Positions 59,901 to 64,000 of a stretch of 64,000 bases of DNA are shown here, piece by piece (positions within the stretch are counted from its first letter, which is position 1; every line of letters starts with the position of its first letter). The position numbers and the translations under genes were made by a program. Location: NCBI GenBank assembly GCA_022494885.1, contig JAGVSM010002411.1:62001-126000 (forward strand), in the 5' to 3' direction. The stretch is from Micrasema longulum (Eukaryota > Arthropoda > Insecta > Trichoptera > Brachycentridae). The notes beneath the pieces are model-generated. The model searched no databases and was not told where the DNA came from. It saw nothing but the letters and a program-made list of their open reading frames with translations.

Positions 59901-60929
59901 CCCTATTTACCTTCACAAAAATGATTTTCTAATCTGTTACAATATATTTCAATATTATTTATACTTATGCTTTAATAATTTAATCCCTTTTTATGTGTAC
60001 AAGCACTATCTTCTCAAAAATACATCAGTTTTGAAACCTGGTAGAACAAATTTTGAACAATTTACACTCGTCTGTATGTATATTGATAGTTGATTTAAAA
60101 ATAATGTGCCCACTAATTTAACTCGCTTATATCATATTCCCATAATCATCATCTCAGATAATGTATTTCTACTGTTATAAATTAACAATACTTTAAAAAT
60201 TCATGTTGTAATATTTTATCAAACTTTTTGCCAATTCAAATGAATAATTTCAATGTTGCAATTTAATCGATGTTTTTTTGACATCTGACCAGACAGATTG
60301 TTTATTTTTTATTTTTTTTTACAATATACAAAAGAGGTAAAACAGTGTATTAAAAAAATAAAGGAAAATTACATGGCAATGAAATACATATTAATAGTAA
60401 AAATAGTAAACGAAAAAATCCCACAAAGGCATGGCCTGTTCGTGGGTATACAAGAAAATGTTAATGAATTTTCGCTCCTATAATAAATAGACCGTATAAT
60501 ATTTTTGGGCCACATAAGAAAGAGAATATAAAATATTCTGTAAAATATTAAATGGTATTTTTTTAAAGTAATTAAAAAGGGAAATAAAAAATATAAAAAG
60601 ACATAAAATTTAACTTTTGACAATTGTTGCCCTTGTTCTTTAAAATTAAAAAATAACTTTCTCTCACTAGGGTGTCCCGTGACGAAGGAAACGGTTTTTT
60701 TAAGATGTCTTAAATACACATTAAATTTTAATTTTGACATTTATCCTTTAAAAACTTACAATTACAAATAAAGTTTTTGATGTTTGGCCTGATCCACTTT
60801 TCATAAAAAAATCTGCACATTTGAATAAAAAATGCAGCCATTTTTTTAAGATTTCTTCTTAATTTTGTCGATTGTTTTTACTTAAAAGAGTATGTGAAAT
60901 ATATACGATTAAAAAATAATAATTTACTT
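59901..60929. other. Distal part of the 5'UTR intron of amylase F
   Basis: AT-rich. It contains short ORFs on both strands without recognisable protein similarity. No repeat was identified. Confidence 0.4.
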
Positions 60930-60931
60930 AC

Positions 60932-61000
60932 CTTCTTAGGCTTAAACAGCTGATTCGCTTACAGATAACTAGCACAAGACACTATGTTATATTCTATATA
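60932..61000 (-). promoter_or_regulatory. TATA promoter and non-coding first exon of amylase F
   Basis: Minus-strand TATATAGAAT (60991-61000) is followed by a leader and the donor CTAAGAAG|GTAAGT (exon edge 60932). The acceptor sits at 59351/59352, one base before the ATG, giving a 1.6 kb 5'UTR intron. TATA-to-donor spacing matches C and D. Confidence 0.68.
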
Positions 61001-61286
61001 ACAAAACACTACCGTTTTATATTTTAGATTATAATATATTTTTAATCTTATCATATTTTTCTTTTATTTGATTATTTAAATTGGTTGGGGAAGGGGTAAG
61101 TTTGTAATAATTATTTATCAAAAACATAAAAAAACACGTTCTAAAAGCCAGATTCTCAGCAGACATCTTTCTCTTGAGCCAGATTTTTTTTTTTGATTTT
61201 GTACATTTAATGAAAATATTTTAGTTCAAGTATTTACTATTATTTAATTCATAATTAACATTAAAAAATGTTTTTTTTTTATCTAA

Positions 61287-61500
61287 CAATGTTTTGAGAA
61301 TGTCCAAATGTTTATTTAGTGGATTTTTTCCCTAGGAAGACTCAGATTTAACTGGTGTTGAGAAATAGTTAGCCGGATAAATCTCACCCACATGACGAAG
61401 GTTTTCAGCTCTTTTATTTTGTCAACAGAAAGAAGAATTTGGAAAAAAAGGGATTTTGGAGCATTAGCAGAATTGTGAATGTTTCACTAAATAGGTTTCT
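61287..61500 (+). mobile_element. MITE family R1, diverged copy
   Basis: CAATGTTTTGAGAATGTCCAA, CCCTAGGAAGAC, AATCTCACCCACATGACGAAG, TTTTCAGCTCTTTTATTTTG. Upstream of the amylase F promoter. Confidence 0.6.
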
Positions 61501-61929
61501 GTAATAAAAAGTGCTCACTTCAAAGCGATTATAAACTCCAATAAATCCCAATACAAGCAAAAAATTCTCGCTTAAACATGAATTTTGTATGACTTTTGGA
61601 AATCACCTAGACGGTACGCTTAACGATCGTCTGTATGTATCTACCAATCGAATTCAAAGCCGGTTTTTTTCAACATCTCGATACATTCACTTAGAAAGAG
61701 TAAAACAGATGGAAAAATATTATAACTAAATATTTTTTTTAGAGTGGTAGCTTTTAACGCCTAGATACTCATATTTGTTAATATGACAGAATCTAGTGAC
61801 ATTATTTTCACATATAGGCGTTCGTTTTGTGGCAGTTATGTCAGAATGTGACTTTTAACTAAAGACCTGCACATACATGCTTACAGAATTCAATCAATAC
61901 AACATCTAAAGCCAACAGACCATGCTTAG
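61501..61929. other. Intergenic, nothing recognised
   Basis: AT-rich, no coding or repeat signature noticed. Confidence 0.35.
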
Positions 61930-62665
61930 CGAAGAAAATTCGTCAATTGGATATGGAGCATTGACAGGACGGTGTTGATTTTTCCAAAAAAATCATCTTT
62001 AGCGATGAAGTTCACTTTTAACTTGATGGGTACGTCAATAATCAGAACTGTTGAATTTAGGGGACCGAAAACCCTCAAGTGATCCAAAATCCATCCAAAA
62101 TTCACACAAATACACACACGAGTGTGGTGTAGATATTGAACTGGGAGAACTATTGGCCCGTATTTTTTTGAGAATCCAACCTGCAAGGCAGTAATCGTCA
62201 ATGGTCTTCGTTATTGCATCATTTTAACTCACTTTTGTTGCCTGCATTGGATGAAATTTATGTTACTGAGATTTTGTTTCAACAAGATAGTACAACCTGC
62301 CACACTGCGGCAAAAACAATGCAGTTATGACAGACTAAATTTCGGGACGAGTTATCTCGCAGCAGGAAGAATTAACTGGCCACAAATATTGTGTGATCTG
62401 ACACATATGGACTTTTTCTTTTCAGGTTTCGGAAGAAATAAGCGTATGCAAATAATTTGCAGACAATCTCGAAACTCAAAACGGAGATTTGGCGAGTAAT
62501 TGACGATATTTATTCGCAACAATGTCAAAATGTGATTGAAAATTTCGTGAAAAGGATGAACGTTTGCCAGCGTAGCCAAGGCGAAAATTGGTCAGATGTT
62601 GTGTTCTACATATATTCTCCGTGTCAACATTTTTCATTAAAAAGGAAACACCCTCAAAATTAAAC
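61930..62665 (+). mobile_element. Tc1/mariner-superfamily transposase pseudogene
   Basis: Frames interrupted by stops give IFSDEVHF, YVNNQNC-IWGTENPQVIQ, FQQDSTTCHTA and TISKLKTEIWRVIDDIYSQQ, followed by NVIENFVKRM. The first and third include acidic residues of the DDE core. Decayed and non-functional, lacking the N-terminal half. Confidence 0.8.
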
Positions 62666-63190
62666 GTTTTCAGGGTGTTGTATTTTAGTAAAATGTTAAA
62701 TTGAAGTAGCTTTTGAGACAACCTTTTTTTGGCGTGAAATATAAAATGATAGTGATTGCTATAATAGTGTTTACTACCTGTGTTTATTTGAAAACAGAAA
62801 TATTACAGGTGCGTAGATTTTCATGATTTCACATTTACCAGGAAGTAACCAAATAACTATGGTCAAAAAGCATGATATGCCTGTAACACTTCATTCTAAG
62901 CTGATAGTCAGATGATGGCAAAATAGTAGAGGATACTGGATGCTGGACCACTCGCAATACGAGACGTGGAGGTGATTTCAGGCTTCCTAAGACTGACTGG
63001 GACTTAAAATAACCTTTACTACAATAGTTTAAACATGTTTAACGAGTTGCCAGAAAGTATCAGGGAAGCTGAAGGCATCTCCACTTTTAAAACGGAATGC
63101 CATTTGCATATTAAGGAATGCAGATAATTAATTTGAGGATTTTTTAGTTTTTTAGATATATTTAATGAAGGTAATTTATGTTTATTTTTT
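62666..63190. other. Intergenic, nothing recognised
   Basis: No recognisable coding or repeat content. A GC-richer patch occurs near 62920-63000. Confidence 0.35.
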
Positions 63191-63492
63191 GGTGATACTG
63201 TGTGTGTTGGATTTGTTTAGATGATTTGGTTACCATTGCAGGAGTCATCTTCAGGGTAAACTTTTGTGTTTTTTTTAGAAAAAAGTAAGTTTTTAAGTAC
63301 GAGAAATTATTTAAGTACTTTATATACAACATGGTTCCCACTACCACATACTACAAAAACGAATAAAAATATGCATATTGAAGAATGCGATACGGTACAA
63401 ATTACTAATTTACACAACACAATTTACCCTGAAGATGCCTCCTACAATGGTAGTTGAAACGTCGAAACAAATCCAACACACACGAAATCACC
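63191..63492. mobile_element. Foldback element R4, about 302 bp
   Basis: The left arm (63191-63260, GGTGATACTGTGTGTGTTGG ... TCTTCAGGGTAAA) is mirrored by 63423-63492 (TTTACCCTGAAGATGCCTCC ... CACACGAAATCACC). The arms are about 70 bp with several differences. The same family is in the last intron of amylase E. Confidence 0.75.
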
Positions 63493-63769
63493 CGAAAAAA
63501 AAACATATTGATAACCGTGACCGTGAAAACCTTCGCACCTATTTAGGTGTATTTAGTTTATCATATTGTTATACGAGTAAGTAAATTTAAATTAATCTGA
63601 AAATTCACCATCTAAACAAATAATTAAAGTAAATAGTTGGTCTTACTGATCATTGCTTTAGTTGCTCTTCGAACCGTAAGTTTTGTTAAAGGATGCTAAT
63701 TTCGTTTAGTTTCTTTAACTTTTTACTTCTCATGCCAATTTATATTTACAATTACAATTACACACTTAC

Positions 63770-63870
63770 TGAACATTGAAGTATAGGTATTTACACGGCT
63801 TATGACCTGTCACGGGCTGGTTTAAGTGGCCACTTTATACGCCGTGTAATATTCACCATTTTGCCTTTGT
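63770..63870 (-). mobile_element. MITE family R1, fragment
   Basis: GTATTTACACGGCTTATGACC, GGGCTGGTTTAAGTGGCCAC and ATATTCACCATTTTGCC match the R1 body. Confidence 0.6.
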
Positions 63871-64000
63871 TTTTTTTTAAAGGAATAACCTGCTAAATCT
63901 CTATTTTAGAGGCGCAGGTAGGAAAGAGAGGATATGTAAGAAAGCGAGGAAAAATACTTCCCAATCCAAAGACCAATTGAGAAGAAAAGTATGTCTTTGA

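Overview
The window is animal nuclear DNA, AT-rich and intron-rich, most likely from an insect and probably a beetle. The evidence is a cluster of secreted, animal-type (chloride-dependent class) alpha-amylase genes set among fragments of LINEs, tRNA-derived SINEs, Tc1/mariner and hAT remnants and foldback MITEs. No bacterial, plastid or mitochondrial features were seen. The beetle assignment is an inference.

All recognisable host genes are alpha-amylases (GH13) on the minus strand, head to tail, so transcription runs right to left: F (54912-59350), E (42866-47770), a truncated pseudogene D (35819-36748), C (28344-33431), B (16436-23232), and the first four coding exons of A (75-2781), which runs off the left edge. 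I rebuilt every exon by pairing GT/AG sites with reading-frame continuity. The genes share one architecture: a non-coding first exon behind a TATA box (seen for B, C, D, E and F), an intron just before the start codon, a signal-peptide exon ending in GGVQ or GGIQ, and nine core coding exons with identical intron phases. B is 498 aa, C 526 aa, E 541 aa and F 594 aa. The Asp/Glu/Asp catalytic residues are present in all four full-length genes.

The most interesting observation is that E and F carry a tenth coding exon. It encodes a Pro/Thr-rich linker followed by a short Cys-Trp module, present once in E and twice in F, with the pattern C-x(2,3)-M-x-[VM] ... W-x-G-C-L. I do not recognise this module as a named domain. 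It looks like a modular C-terminal appendage, possibly for binding starch or another glycan, gained or lost by exon. C keeps the matching splice donor but no downstream exon could be found, so it reads 29 codons into former intron. B ends at a normal amylase C-terminus. The copies also differ at functional sites: F has Lys at the chloride-binding Arg337 position, and B has Asn at the His201 position plus an altered mobile loop. The cluster therefore looks functionally diversified.

Intergenic and intronic DNA is mostly repeat debris. At least six LINE families are present, including a nested insertion at 34885-35480 and an internally deleted copy at 25078-25600. There are tRNA-derived SINEs, a 343-bp hAT-type MITE with an 8-bp target duplication, a 397-bp MITE with perfect 20-bp ends, a foldback family with two copies, and one MITE family with at least 13 copies or fragments. 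C and D share duplicated upstream DNA, so later insertions can be ordered relative to that duplication. Stretches without recognisable content are listed as such.
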